Translations under genes and position numbers: made by a program
Shown: in pieces, positions 8,287 to 17,592 of the stretch
Numbering within the stretch: position 1 is the first letter of the stretch
Layout of the letters: every line of letters starts with the position of its first letter
Source of the DNA: JAGOEF01 sp964511665
GTDB lineage: Bacteria > Bacteroidota > Bacteroidia > Bacteroidales > ML635J-15
Direction: 5' to 3'
Assembly: GCA_964511665.1 (NCBI GenBank)
Contig: CAZEHA010000026.1
Coordinates: 1 to 46,087, forward strand
DNA length: 46,087 nt
Notes under the pieces: model-generated
Told to the model about the DNA's origin: nothing
The model's database searches: none
The model's input: only the letters and a program-made list of their open reading frames with translations

Positions 8287-9423
8287 ATGAGAAACCCGTT
8301 ACCCGAAGAAGTGTATCTGCAGCGAACCGTTTATCGCGAACCCGATGTACGCGGCGATTATTTTCGCGACCAAACCGCCATAATTCACAGCACTGCATTC
8401 AGACGACTGAAAAAGAAAACCCAGGTGTTTTATGCACCCGACAACGACCACATTTGCACCCGCATAGAACATGTGCTGCACGTTGCCACCATTTCGGCAG
8501 CCATTTGCAGAGGCCTACAACTGAGTGGCTGGCAGTTAAATCCCGACATGGCCTATGCCATTGGGCTAGGACACGATTTGGGGCACACACCTTTTGGTCA
8601 TGCCGGAGAAAAAGCACTAGACGACTTATTGGGCGGCAACAATGCTTTTGTGCATGAAATAAACAGTTATCGCATTGTTTCGAAACTGGCAAACAAAGGT
8701 TATGGACTAAACTTAACCTATGGAGTTTGCGACGGAATTATATGCCACAACGGCGAACGCGATGAGCAATTCTTGTTTCCCGACCCTGTTCAAAAAGACC
8801 TTGACACAATAACAAACCGAAAAGTGAGCGGTTCAAGCTACGAAGCGTGCATTGTACGTATGGCCGATAAAATTGCCTATCTGGGTCGCGACCTCGAAGA
8901 TGCTCTTATGGCCGGTTTAATTCATAAAAACGACATACCCGCGCAGATGAAAACCCGGCTTGGCACCAATAACGGTGAAATCATAAAAAGTCTGGTACTC
9001 GACTTGATTGAGTCGTCGAAAGAGAACTCGTTTATTGGCTTCTCAAACGAAAAATACACCTGGATGACCGAGTTAAAACGGTTCAACTACGAGCATATCT
9101 ATTTTCATAAGGCACTGCAAACATACGAGCAATTTTGCACTAATATTATTGTGCGATTATTCGAACATTTTTCGCAACTTTTCGATACATATGCTTTCGA
9201 TATGATTGCCTACCAAAACTTACATTTGGCTATCGACCGGCAATTTGGTGATTACCTTGCGGGAATGAAGCATTTTTACGAGAAACACAACGAAAAAACG
9301 AATCAAATTATCAGCGATTTTATTTCGGGAATGACCGACAGCTATTGCATTGAAGCGGCCAGACAAATTACAATTCCGGTACCGGTTTTATTTTCGAAAT
9401 CAAGCTACTCCAATACCGATTGA
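8287..9423 (+). CDS. dgt: dGTP triphosphohydrolase (HD domain)
   Basis: Dgt hydrolyses dGTP, and in some homologues other dNTPs, to the deoxynucleoside and triphosphate. The N-terminal RDQTAIIHSTAFRRLKKKTQVF block is family-specific. The metal site shows His62, His96-Asp97 (GLGHDLGH) and Asp194 (MADKIAYLGRDLED). The 378 residues are close to the shorter dGTPase-like subgroup. It follows the LOG-family gene by 2 bp. Confidence 0.94.
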   Translation: MRNPLPEEVYLQRTVYREPDVRGDYFRDQTAIIHSTAFRRLKKKTQVFYAPDNDHICTRIEHVLHVATISAAICRGLQLSGWQLNPDMAYAIGLGHDLGHTPFGHAGEKALDDLLGGNNAFVHEINSYRIVSKLANKGYGLNLTYGVCDGIICHNGERDEQFLFPDPVQKDLDTITNRKVSGSSYEACIVRMADKIAYLGRDLEDALMAGLIHKNDIPAQMKTRLGTNNGEIIKSLVLDLIESSKENSFIGFSNEKYTWMTELKRFNYEHIYFHKALQTYEQFCTNIIVRLFEHFSQLFDTYAFDMIAYQNLHLAIDRQFGDYLAGMKHFYEKHNEKTNQIISDFISGMTDSYCIEAARQITIPVPVLFSKSSYSNTD

Positions 9424-9444
9424 ATCGGAATATTGATTTTTTTT
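9411..9444 (+). terminator. Terminator overlapping the dgt stop
   Basis: CAATACCGAT and ATCGGAATATTG pair around a 3-nt loop with a 2-nt bulge, followed closely by eight T. The stem includes the last dgt codons and the stop codon. Confidence 0.6.
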
Positions 9445-9463
9445 ATCATATAGACCTTAAAAA

Positions 9464-9471
9464 TATTTTTG
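9464..9471 (+). promoter_or_regulatory. Candidate -7 element for the SiaC-like gene
   Basis: TATTTTTG matches TAnnTTTG exactly, 55 bp before the ATG. The -33 position holds only TTTT. Confidence 0.4.
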
Positions 9472-9526
9472 TTATTTTTATCGCACACAACACATCTGTA
9501 ATATCTGATTCCTAAATGTGCAGCCT

Positions 9527-9895
9527 ATGAAACAAATATTAATAACGGCCACGAAAACCACGCCTGAGATATCTGCTGACAACGATTCGGGTGTTTTTAC
9601 TATTGCAGGGGTATCGGCACCCGAAAATCCACAAGAATTCTACGCTTCGGTTGAGCAATATTTTCGGAGTTTTATTGAACATATTCATCCTAAGGCCCGG
9701 GTCCGCTTCGACTTATTGTACTTTAACAGCAGTTCGGCTAAATTTCTCTTTTTTTTAATGAAGCAAATGCAGGGCATAGAAGGCCTAATTGTGGAGTGGT
9801 GCTACGAAAGTGGTGATAGCGACCTTCTTGAATCGGGCGAAGACTATCAGAAAATTACAGGTCTCGAATTCCTTTTTATCGAAAAGCCTGCTTAA
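9527..9895 (+). CDS. SiaC-family (DUF1987) regulatory phosphoprotein
   Basis: The 122-residue product matches the SiaC/DUF1987 pattern: TPEI near the N-terminus, a central LLYFNSSSAKFLFFLM segment carrying the serine/threonine cluster where SiaC proteins are phosphorylated, then VEWCYESGDSDLLESGEDY. In Pseudomonas, SiaC is switched by the SiaA phosphatase and SiaB kinase and activates a diguanylate cyclase. None of these partners is in the window, so the role here is inferred only. The ATG is chosen over a GTG 9 bp upstream. The 3' end overlaps convergent mltG by 4 bp. Confidence 0.85.
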   Translation: MKQILITATKTTPEISADNDSGVFTIAGVSAPENPQEFYASVEQYFRSFIEHIHPKARVRFDLLYFNSSSAKFLFFLMKQMQGIEGLIVEWCYESGDSDLLESGEDYQKITGLEFLFIEKPA

Positions 9896-10944
9896 CGAAT
9901 CTGTCGTTGGTTAAGCGCCCGATGAAATTTACGTGCATTGGCATTGTGCTGCTGCAGTGTTTTGGCAAAGCTATGGTAGCCCGAAAAGTCATCTTTTGCA
10001 CAGAAGTACAAATACTCATGTTTTTCGTAATCGAGCACAGCCTCGATAGATGTTACCGAAGGGATGCAAATTGGTCCGGGAGGTAAGCCCTGATATTTAT
10101 AAGTATTATAAGGAGAATCAATCTCCAAATGACTAAAAAGCACGCGCTGGATACTAAAGTCGTTCGCTGCAAAAATCACAGTGGGGTCGGCCTGCAGCAG
10201 CATTCCCTTCTTTAAACGATTTATATACACTCCTGCAACTCTGGGTTTTTCATCGTTCATGCGTGTCTCCTGCTCTACTATAGAGGCCAGTATACTTACC
10301 TGAACCTGTGTCATTGGATACTCTGATTCTTTAGCTTTAGCAATGCGTTCCTCTGTCCAAAACACATCATACTCCTGTTTCATGCGATCGGTAAACTGCC
10401 GTGCCGATGTGTTCCAATAAAACTCGTAAGTATTGGGTAGAAACATGCAGGCAAAAGTATGAGAATCAAAACCATAAGAAGCAATCAATTCACTGTCGGT
10501 AAATGCTTGTATCAGCTGCAAAGAATCGGCTTCGATGATCGTAGCCAGTTTTGCAGCCAAATCGGGAAGAGTTCTAACATTGTTAAAAGTCACATTCACA
10601 GCACTTTGCCTTCCCGATCTGAGCATGTTTACCAGTTCGTTGTTGCTCATGCCATCGGTTATGCGATAGCGCCCCGGCTTTACCCTTTCGGCATAATCTT
10701 TCTGCTCGGCTACCCAGCGAAACGAAGTCTCATCAATAAGTAATGCAGCTGCAGTAAGCGAATCGAGCACATCGGTATAGTCAGAACCGGTAGGAATATA
10801 CATGTAAGTTTCGCCTTCGGCTACCGCTACATTGGGCGCATATATATAATTATAGTATCGATGCGCGAAAAAAGCACCGGTAAGCGAACAAACAAAAACC
10901 ACCGAAAGCGATACAATAATGATATTCTTTTTTTTTGCAGCCAT
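9892..10944 (-). CDS. mltG: Endolytic murein transglycosylase MltG
   Basis: MltG cuts nascent peptidoglycan strands and limits their length. The 350-residue product has one N-terminal membrane segment (about 8-27), a LysM-like region (about 45-110) and the YceG catalytic domain with ILASIVEQETRMNDEKPRVAGVYINRL at about 218-243. Glu224 aligns with the catalytic Glu of E. coli MltG. The downstream SPYNTYKYQGLPPGPI block is also conserved in the family. Confidence 0.95.
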   Translation of the reverse strand: MAAKKKNIIIVSLSVVFVCSLTGAFFAHRYYNYIYAPNVAVAEGETYMYIPTGSDYTDVLDSLTAAALLIDETSFRWVAEQKDYAERVKPGRYRITDGMSNNELVNMLRSGRQSAVNVTFNNVRTLPDLAAKLATIIEADSLQLIQAFTDSELIASYGFDSHTFACMFLPNTYEFYWNTSARQFTDRMKQEYDVFWTEERIAKAKESEYPMTQVQVSILASIVEQETRMNDEKPRVAGVYINRLKKGMLLQADPTVIFAANDFSIQRVLFSHLEIDSPYNTYKYQGLPPGPICIPSVTSIEAVLDYEKHEYLYFCAKDDFSGYHSFAKTLQQHNANARKFHRALNQRQIR

Positions 10945-10990
10945 GTATAATACAACTGTTATGTGTTGATTCTTCTAATAAATGTACGCA

Positions 10991-10998
10991 CAAAAATA
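10991..10998 (-). promoter_or_regulatory. Candidate mltG -7 element
   Basis: The minus strand reads TATTTTTG, a full TAnnTTTG match, 46 bp before the mltG ATG. No TTTG -33 box is visible. Confidence 0.35.
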
Positions 10999-11038
10999 AT
11001 TTATTTTGGCTATTTTTACCGCTTATTCAGCTAAAAGC

Positions 11039-11779
11039 ATGAGATTAATAATACTGACAGTATTTTTTGCACCGGTATTCCTGATTTTGGCATCGTGTGA
11101 ACCCGAAAATCAGGCATGTTTCAAATCGAGCGGACCGGCAGATGAAGTACGTTTCGATACTGAAGCCTTCAGCAGTATTGCAGTAAACGATTACTTCGAG
11201 TTGGTGCTTGTGCCGCAATCGGAGTACTACGTATGTATAAGAGCAGGCAAAAACCTGATTCCTTTTGTTGACTGGGAAGTAAACTCACATTGCCTTTCAA
11301 TCAGCAATAAAAACCGCTGCACTTGGTTACGCAAATACGAGCCTATCGAAATTGAAATAGGGTTTAACGAACTAAGCGAAATAAGCCTGTACCAAAGTGC
11401 AAGCCTTACAAACATCGACACCATTACAGCCTCATGGTTCTCAGTAGACAACCATACCGGGTTCAGTAATATTTCTTTATGCTTACGTTGCGATAGTTTA
11501 TTTTTCAGGGTTCATGCTTCTACAGGTGACTACCGTTTGAGTGGCAGCAGCGAATATGCCTATGTGTACAACAGGGGCACTGGCTTTTTATATGCCGATA
11601 GTATGCATGTAAACCGGATGCATCTGGTACATATGTCGACCGGAAAATCGAGAGTGCAGGTCGAAAACCTGCTTATGATCGAAAAAATAGTACACGGCAA
11701 AGTTTATTCGTTGTTGTGTCCCTATATTGCAACTTCAGATACTGCATCATTACAACTTCTCGTAAAAGAGGGTTGTTGA
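11039..11779 (+). CDS. DUF2807-like (GIN-domain) lipoprotein
   Basis: The 246-residue product has a clear lipoprotein leader ending LASC (Cys20). The body resembles the putative auto-transporter adhesin head (GIN, DUF2807) family common in Bacteroidota: FSSIAVNDYFELVLVPQSEYYV, then repeated short beta-strand units consistent with a beta-helix. Its function is unknown. The ATG at 11039 is chosen because it begins the leader; an in-frame TTG 33 bp upstream would add non-leader residues. The stop lies 2 bp from the stop of the convergent MATE gene. Confidence 0.75.
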   Translation: MRLIILTVFFAPVFLILASCEPENQACFKSSGPADEVRFDTEAFSSIAVNDYFELVLVPQSEYYVCIRAGKNLIPFVDWEVNSHCLSISNKNRCTWLRKYEPIEIEIGFNELSEISLYQSASLTNIDTITASWFSVDNHTGFSNISLCLRCDSLFFRVHASTGDYRLSGSSEYAYVYNRGTGFLYADSMHVNRMHLVHMSTGKSRVQVENLLMIEKIVHGKVYSLLCPYIATSDTASLQLLVKEGC

Positions 11780-11781
11780 CA

Positions 11782-13104
11782 TTAAGGCAACTGAAACACT
11801 GCTTTTTTGTGAACCATAAACAATCCCACTCCCCGGGCAAGTAAGAATATACACAGGGCAAGCCACAATCCATGATTCTGCCAGATAGATTCGAACAGAT
11901 ATAGCGCCGGTAAAAAAACAAAAAACACCGAAACCAACATCATATTACGCATTGGTTTTGACGCTGTGGCGCCAATAAAAATACCATCCCACACAAAGGC
12001 CATAAAACTTACCAGAGGGATGCAATATGCCCAAATCATATAGGGCTTTATCTGACTGATAAGTGTGGCATTGTTGGTGAGTAAAGCGATTAACCGGTCA
12101 CCGAGAAAAACATATAGCAACGAAACCAACATACTGAGCAACAGCCCCCATATTAACATCCATCGTATCAGTTTTTTTAGAGCAAACAGGTCGCGTGCAC
12201 CTTTATACCTTCCTGTAAGCGACTCGGCAGCGAAGGCAAAACCATCGATAAAATAGGAGAATATCCACAGGAATTGCAGAAGCACCGAATTTATCGATAA
12301 TATATGGTCGCCCGATGTTGCCGAAACAGCATTAAACCAGAAAAAACTACCTGTAATCAGAATCGAACGAATTAGAATATCGCGATTTACCTCAATGTAT
12401 TTCTTCCATTTTGCAATATCGGCAACACGTTTCCAATGAAGCAACAGCGACACTCTTCGGTAAGCAAGAAAATAGAACAACAAAGCAACTGCCAATCCTG
12501 CATATTGAGCAATTACGGTACCCATTGCCACTCCTTGTATTGCCATGCCGGCAATAGCTACCAGATAGTAGCTTACGAGCATGTTTACCATATTAATTAC
12601 CAGAGCAATAATCAATGGTATTCGGGCATTTTGCATACCAAGGAACCAGCCCGAAAACACAAATACACACAATGTGGCCGGTGCTGCCCAAATTCTGATG
12701 CGAAAATAATCGGCAGCCAACAATTCAACAACATCAGACCCATTGATAATCTTAAAAACTAACCACTCGATGGGCTGTTGCAAAACTATCAGAAAAACAG
12801 AGATGACTAAAGCCAGCAATATTCCACGACCTAACCAATTTACACCCTGCCTGAAGTTTCGGGCGCCATACGATTGTGCGGTAAACCCGGTGGTACCCAT
12901 TCTCAAAAAAAACAAACCCGAATACAACAAGTTAAATATCATGCTACCAAGTGCCAATGCGCCAATGTAGCTTGCCGAAGGCATGTGCCCCATGAGCCCC
13001 AAATCGACCAATCCCAGTAATGGAACAGTAAGATTGGTAAGAATATTCGGGATAGCCAGTTTTAGTATGCTATGTTGATATTTGCTCAAAAAAGAGTAAT
13101 TCAA
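11782..13104 (-). CDS. MATE-family efflux transporter
   Basis: The protein has twelve predicted membrane segments and the MATE N-terminal block ILKLAIPNILTNLTVPLLGLVDLGLMGH. Members export cationic drugs or metabolites by Na+ or H+ antiport; the substrate is unknown. I favour a TTG start at 13104, because it places the family N-terminus about a dozen residues in and overlaps the GNAT stop by 4 bp (TTGA). An ATG at 13164 would add 20 residues and overlap the GNAT gene by 64 bp. It is the last gene of the mqnA-GNAT-MATE operon. Confidence 0.88.
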   Translation of the reverse strand: MNYSFLSKYQHSILKLAIPNILTNLTVPLLGLVDLGLMGHMPSASYIGALALGSMIFNLLYSGLFFLRMGTTGFTAQSYGARNFRQGVNWLGRGILLALVISVFLIVLQQPIEWLVFKIINGSDVVELLAADYFRIRIWAAPATLCVFVFSGWFLGMQNARIPLIIALVINMVNMLVSYYLVAIAGMAIQGVAMGTVIAQYAGLAVALLFYFLAYRRVSLLLHWKRVADIAKWKKYIEVNRDILIRSILITGSFFWFNAVSATSGDHILSINSVLLQFLWIFSYFIDGFAFAAESLTGRYKGARDLFALKKLIRWMLIWGLLLSMLVSLLYVFLGDRLIALLTNNATLISQIKPYMIWAYCIPLVSFMAFVWDGIFIGATASKPMRNMMLVSVFFVFLPALYLFESIWQNHGLWLALCIFLLARGVGLFMVHKKAVFQLP

Positions 13105-13535
13105 AGTTTCGAAATATCTCTTATAATTTGCACCTCGTAATCGCCCAAATAGGCAAAACCACATTGCTGATAGAGGTGTTTTGCTACCTTGTTATCGCGA
13201 TGCACTTCAAGTTTTATTTGCATATTCAAGGTTTTGGCCATATCGAGGGCAGGTTTTACCAACATCCGCGAATAGGCCTTGCCCTGAAAATCGGGATGAA
13301 TGCCACAATGGTGCAGATAGAGCCTGCGACCATCGTTGGTAACCCAACATGTGCCCATAATGGTTTCTTTGTTGCGCACTCTTTCTACCAGCAAGAACAA
13401 AGCTCCGCCACAAGCCAGGGTTCGTGCAATAATTTGAGGCGTATCGCCACGCACTGCTCCTCCCATTCCCGTTACTTTCCAAATTGCATCAACTGCATCG
13501 AAGTCTTTTGCCTGATAATGTCGAATTGTTATCAT
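13101..13535 (-). CDS. GNAT-family N-acetyltransferase
   Basis: The 144-residue product has the GNAT fold: MITIRHYQAKDFDAV at the start, the acetyl-CoA loop in CGIHPDFQGKAYSRMLV (about 90-106) and the C-terminal NKVAKHLYQQCGFAYLGDYEV block. The substrate is unknown. It starts 14 bp after the mqnA stop and overlaps the MATE gene, so the three are likely co-transcribed. Confidence 0.9.
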   Translation of the reverse strand: MITIRHYQAKDFDAVDAIWKVTGMGGAVRGDTPQIIARTLACGGALFLLVERVRNKETIMGTCWVTNDGRRLYLHHCGIHPDFQGKAYSRMLVKPALDMAKTLNMQIKLEVHRDNKVAKHLYQQCGFAYLGDYEVQIIRDISKL

Positions 13536-13549
13536 AGAACCAATATAGT

Positions 13550-14311
13550 TTAGGGATAGATATTCAGATTACATTGTGGTTTTAGAAACTGAAGAAACTT
13601 GCGTACACTCTGAATGCGTTCCTCATCAAGGTTTAAGCACAGGCATTCAGTAAGATAGCGGTGCAACGAAATGCCTATATCAGGGCCACGATAGGTTTCA
13701 ATAGCATGCTCTATATTATCAATACCATATTGCATTATTGCGTTAAACTCATTCACAAAGCTTCTTTCGAGGGGTTTATTGGCAACCCATAGCGCAAATA
13801 CTGCTGGTAATCCTGTATATTGCAACCACAAGCTGCCAACATCGCACACATGTTCAAAATTAGTGCGATAGTGCATAGCCCGGTCGCCTATTACAAGCCC
13901 TGCCGTATTACCTTGAATTTGAGCTTCAAATCCGGGTGCAGCATCAACATAATTAAAGTGATAATGCAAAAAGTGTTCGTCGAGTATTTTACACATCGCT
14001 ACCGAGGTACGACTCTGATAATCGAGTAACAAAGTGGTGCATTCGCGCAGTGGCCTCTGCGATAATATCAGCACCGAATAGGCTTCATGGTGGGCACTGA
14101 TGCAAAAATCGGAAAAAACAACAGGTTCATTAAGATGTAAGATTGCGGCCACAGGAACTAACCCGATATCGGCTTTATTATCAATAAGCATTTGAGCGCA
14201 GTCGGAGGGAGGACAGCACAAGAAACTACCATTGCGCAGTCGCAAGGGTGAATTGTTAACGGCAAACCTAAATGGCAAGGTATTAAGATACGATACTAAC
14301 GAAATCCTCAT
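13550..14311 (-). CDS. mqnA: Chorismate dehydratase MqnA
   Basis: MqnA removes water from chorismate to form 3-[(1-carboxyvinyl)oxy]benzoate, the first step of futalosine-type menaquinone synthesis. The 253-residue product has the family N-terminus RISLVSYLNTLPFRFAV and the periplasmic-binding-protein-like fold. MqnD is related, but the SYLNTLPF motif is typical of MqnA. Its product is the substrate of MqnE, encoded about 12 kb away on the other strand. Confidence 0.9.
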   Translation of the reverse strand: MRISLVSYLNTLPFRFAVNNSPLRLRNGSFLCCPPSDCAQMLIDNKADIGLVPVAAILHLNEPVVFSDFCISAHHEAYSVLILSQRPLRECTTLLLDYQSRTSVAMCKILDEHFLHYHFNYVDAAPGFEAQIQGNTAGLVIGDRAMHYRTNFEHVCDVGSLWLQYTGLPAVFALWVANKPLERSFVNEFNAIMQYGIDNIEHAIETYRGPDIGISLHRYLTECLCLNLDEERIQSVRKFLQFLKPQCNLNIYP

Positions 14312-14354
14312 ATCAACAAAAAAATGTTTATATGTTGTTGCTTCAAACGAACAC

Positions 14355-14401
14355 CAAAATTAAAAAATAAACCGTTTTTTTTACTGTTTTTTTTACCTTT
14401 G
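14355..14401. promoter_or_regulatory. Candidate divergent -7 elements for mqnA and purB
   Basis: TAATTTTG on the minus strand (14355-14362) lies 44 bp before the mqnA ATG, and TACCTTTG on the plus strand (14394-14401) lies 15 bp before the purB ATG. Both match TAnnTTTG. No convincing -33 boxes were seen. Confidence 0.4.
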
Positions 14402-14415
14402 ACAAAACATTTTGT

Positions 14416-15759
14416 ATGGAATCGAATTATCTGTTTGCCGTTTCTCCTGTTGATGGAAGGTATTACAAGCAAACAGAAGTATTATCGGAATACTTCTCTG
14501 AGTTTGCACTGATGCGGTATCGTATAGCCACCGAGATTGCTTATTTTACGGCATTATGCGACATTCCCCTACCCGGCCTCGAGCATATCGACACCGGCAA
14601 ATTGGCGTTGCTTCGTAAACTGGTCGATAACTTTTATGAAGAAGCAGCATTGCGCATCAAGGAACTGGAGTCGGTCACCAATCACGATGTAAAAGCAGTG
14701 GAGTATTACCTGAAAGAAAAATTTGAAACTTTTGGGCTGGACCCATACAAGGAGTTTATTCATTTCGGGCTCACCTCTCAGGATGTGAACAACACTGCGG
14801 TACCTGCCTCGTTGAGAGATTTTTTCAACGAAGTGTATTTTCAAAAACTTGACAACCTGTGTGCTATCATTAAAAATTTAGCCAACGAATGGAGCGACAT
14901 ACCCATGCTGGCACGAACACACGGGCAGCCCGCCTCTCCCACCCGACTGGGTAAAGAGTTTTTAGTTTTTCACGAAAGGCTCAGCATTCAACTTCAGCAA
15001 CTGAAAAGCATTCCGATAAGTGCCAAATTTGGCGGTGCCACCGGCAATATGAATGCGCATTATGTTACATATCCCAATATCGACTGGCAGGCTTTTGCCA
15101 CGGATTTTGTTGAAAACCGTCTGGGTTTGAGCCGCAGTTTTCCTACTACCCAAATTGAGCACTACGATAATCTGGCCGCGGTTTTCCATGCCATGTCAAG
15201 AATCAACACGATACTTATTGATATGTGTCGCGACATTTGGACCTATGTGTCGATGGACTATTTCAAGCAAAAAATAAAAGCCGGTGAAGTTGGCAGCAGT
15301 GCTATGCCACACAAAGTTAACCCAATCGATTTTGAGAATGCCGAAGGCAATTTGGGCGTTGCCAACGCTTTATTTTCTCATCTTGCCGAAAAGCTTCCGG
15401 TAAGCCGTTTGCAGCGCGACCTTACCGACAGCACCGTTTTGAGGAATATCGGGGTACCTGCTGCTCATACTCTTATTGCGTTCAATTCCATCAGCAAAGG
15501 TTTAGGCAAACTGCTGTTGAACAAGACAAAAATTGATGAAGATTTAGAACGAAATCTGGCAGTGGTAGCCGAAGCCATTCAAAGCATATTGCGTCGCGAG
15601 AATTATCCCAAGCCCTATGAGGCACTTAAAAACCTGACCAGAACCAACGAAAGTTTAAGCCCGGCAATGCTTCGCGATTTTATTTTGTCGCTTGATGTTT
15701 CTGACGAAGTAAAGCAGGAACTCCTTGCCATCACTCCCTTTACCTATTTGGGTAAATAA
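14416..15759 (+). CDS. purB: Adenylosuccinate lyase
   Basis: PurB cleaves SAICAR to AICAR and adenylosuccinate to AMP in purine synthesis. The 447-residue product has the fumarase/aspartase signature GSSAMPHKVNP at about 293-303, with the catalytic serine in its mobile loop. The HFGLTSQDVNNTA and ARTHGQPASPTRLGKE blocks hold other active-site residues. It is the first gene of a four-gene plus-strand operon; the ABC exporter gene follows 9 bp later. Confidence 0.97.
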   Translation: MESNYLFAVSPVDGRYYKQTEVLSEYFSEFALMRYRIATEIAYFTALCDIPLPGLEHIDTGKLALLRKLVDNFYEEAALRIKELESVTNHDVKAVEYYLKEKFETFGLDPYKEFIHFGLTSQDVNNTAVPASLRDFFNEVYFQKLDNLCAIIKNLANEWSDIPMLARTHGQPASPTRLGKEFLVFHERLSIQLQQLKSIPISAKFGGATGNMNAHYVTYPNIDWQAFATDFVENRLGLSRSFPTTQIEHYDNLAAVFHAMSRINTILIDMCRDIWTYVSMDYFKQKIKAGEVGSSAMPHKVNPIDFENAEGNLGVANALFSHLAEKLPVSRLQRDLTDSTVLRNIGVPAAHTLIAFNSISKGLGKLLLNKTKIDEDLERNLAVVAEAIQSILRRENYPKPYEALKNLTRTNESLSPAMLRDFILSLDVSDEVKQELLAITPFTYLGK

Positions 15760-15768
15760 GCACAAAGC

Positions 15769-17592
15769 ATGAATGATCTCCTCAAAATATTCAAATTCAT
15801 AGTCCCCTACAAATGGTACGCAGTGCTTAATGTAGTGTTCAATGGCTTGTCGACGGTGTTTAGTTTGTTTTCGTTCGGAATGGCTATCCCTTTTTTAGGG
15901 ATACTGTTTAAAACCCAGCCAATGGTAACCGAGAGAATGCCTCTTGAAATTACCAGTTTTGCAAGTGTAGAAAACAACTTTTACTACTGGCTTTCGAACA
16001 TCATTACAGAACAGGGAGAAGCCAATGCCTTATTTGCCATAGGTGTATTGGTAATGATTTTTACTTTTCTGAAAACCATCAGTTGGTATTTGGCCAATCA
16101 TTTTATGGTTCCTATTCGCAATAATGTGGTGCGCGACATCAGAAATCAAATGTTTCACAAGGTATCGGCACTGCCACTCGGTTATTTTTCCGATGAACGC
16201 AAAGGAAATATCATTTCGCGCATGTCGAGCGACGTACAAGAAATTGAATGGGGCATTATGAGTTCCCTCGAGATGCTTTTTCGCGATCCACTGAAGATTT
16301 TGTTCTTTTTAGTAACGCTGTTTGCCATGAGTTGGCAGCTTACCACCTTTGTTTTAATACTGTTGCCTGTAGTAGGTTTTATTGTGGGGAAGGTTGGAAA
16401 AACGCTGCGAAAAACATCAATGATAGGTCAGCAGCAAATGGGTCAAATGCTCTCTCAAATCGAAGAGATGATTACCGGCTTGCGCATTATTAAAGCTTTT
16501 AACGCCGAGAAACACATCAGAAGCAAATTTGTGGAGGGGAATCAAACCTACACCAATTTGATGAACAGAATCAACCGCCGCAGATTTCTGGCCAGTCCGC
16601 TCAGCGAGTTTCTGGCTACAGTAGCTATTATTTTTGTTATGTGGTATGGCGGCAAAATGGTACTCAGCGGTAGTTCGGGGCTTTCGTCGCAGGCTTTTAT
16701 CGGGTATCTGATTATTTTCAGCCAGATAATAACACCGGCCAAAGCATTTTCAACTGCCTGGTATAATATTAAAAAAGGCTTGGCATCGCTCGACAGGGTT
16801 AACGAGGTGATGAATACCAATGAAAAAATTTCCGATTGCGCACAACCTGTAAAAAAAGAGAATTTCGACAACGAAATTGTTTATTCGGCTGTTAACTTTG
16901 CCTATAACGAACACCACCCCGTGCTCGAAGATATTAATATTGTAATCGAAAAAGGAAAAACTGTAGCCTTGGTAGGGCAAAGCGGTTCGGGAAAATCTAC
17001 ACTGGTCGATTTACTTCCTCGGTTTTACGACATACCCCATGGCAGCATCACCATCGACGGCATCGACATCAAACAGATTAAGCTTAGAGATTTGCGAAAC
17101 CTCATAGGTTATGTGAACCAAAGCCCAATTTTGTTTAACGACAGTTTTTTTAACAACATCGCCTTTGGCATCGAAGGGGCTTCGCTTTCGGACGTGGAAG
17201 CAGCAGCCAAAGTAGCCAACGCTCACGAGTTTATTGTAGAAACAGAGCATGGCTATCAAGCAAACATAGGTGATGGCGGAAACAAACTTTCGGGCGGACA
17301 AAAGCAGCGCATCAGCATTGCACGTGCTGTACTTAAGAATCCACCGATACTTATATTAGATGAAGCTACCTCTGCCCTCGATACCGAATCGGAAAAACTG
17401 GTACAGGAAGCTCTCGAAAACCTAATGAAAAACCGCACTTCGATAGTAATTGCACACCGATTAAGCACAGTAAAAAAGGCCGATGTAATTCTGGTAGTGC
17501 ACGATGGAAAAATTATCGAAAGGGGTAGGCACAACGAATTATTGAATAAGAACGGAGTGTATACAAAACTATACAATTTACAAATATGCTAA
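15769..17592 (+). CDS. MsbA-like ABC exporter (fused TMD-NBD)
   Basis: The 607-residue half-transporter has a six-helix type IV (exporter) membrane domain (about 1-330) and a nucleotide-binding domain with Walker A GQSGSGKST (about 403-411), the ABC signature LSGGQKQR (about 507-514) and Walker B ILILDEATSALD (about 526-537). It probably acts as a homodimer. Lipid A export (MsbA) is the usual role of such genes in Bacteroidota, but other lipids or peptides are possible. It overlaps the DUF192 gene by 7 bp. Confidence 0.9.
   Translation: MNDLLKIFKFIVPYKWYAVLNVVFNGLSTVFSLFSFGMAIPFLGILFKTQPMVTERMPLEITSFASVENNFYYWLSNIITEQGEANALFAIGVLVMIFTFLKTISWYLANHFMVPIRNNVVRDIRNQMFHKVSALPLGYFSDERKGNIISRMSSDVQEIEWGIMSSLEMLFRDPLKILFFLVTLFAMSWQLTTFVLILLPVVGFIVGKVGKTLRKTSMIGQQQMGQMLSQIEEMITGLRIIKAFNAEKHIRSKFVEGNQTYTNLMNRINRRRFLASPLSEFLATVAIIFVMWYGGKMVLSGSSGLSSQAFIGYLIIFSQIITPAKAFSTAWYNIKKGLASLDRVNEVMNTNEKISDCAQPVKKENFDNEIVYSAVNFAYNEHHPVLEDINIVIEKGKTVALVGQSGSGKSTLVDLLPRFYDIPHGSITIDGIDIKQIKLRDLRNLIGYVNQSPILFNDSFFNNIAFGIEGASLSDVEAAAKVANAHEFIVETEHGYQANIGDGGNKLSGGQKQRISIARAVLKNPPILILDEATSALDTESEKLVQEALENLMKNRTSIVIAHRLSTVKKADVILVVHDGKIIERGRHNELLNKNGVYTKLYNLQIC

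Noticed and set aside
14324..14512. 62-residue plus-strand frame before purB
   Set aside because: It overlaps the divergent promoter region and the purB start, and is made of Phe/Leu/Lys-rich low-complexity sequence.
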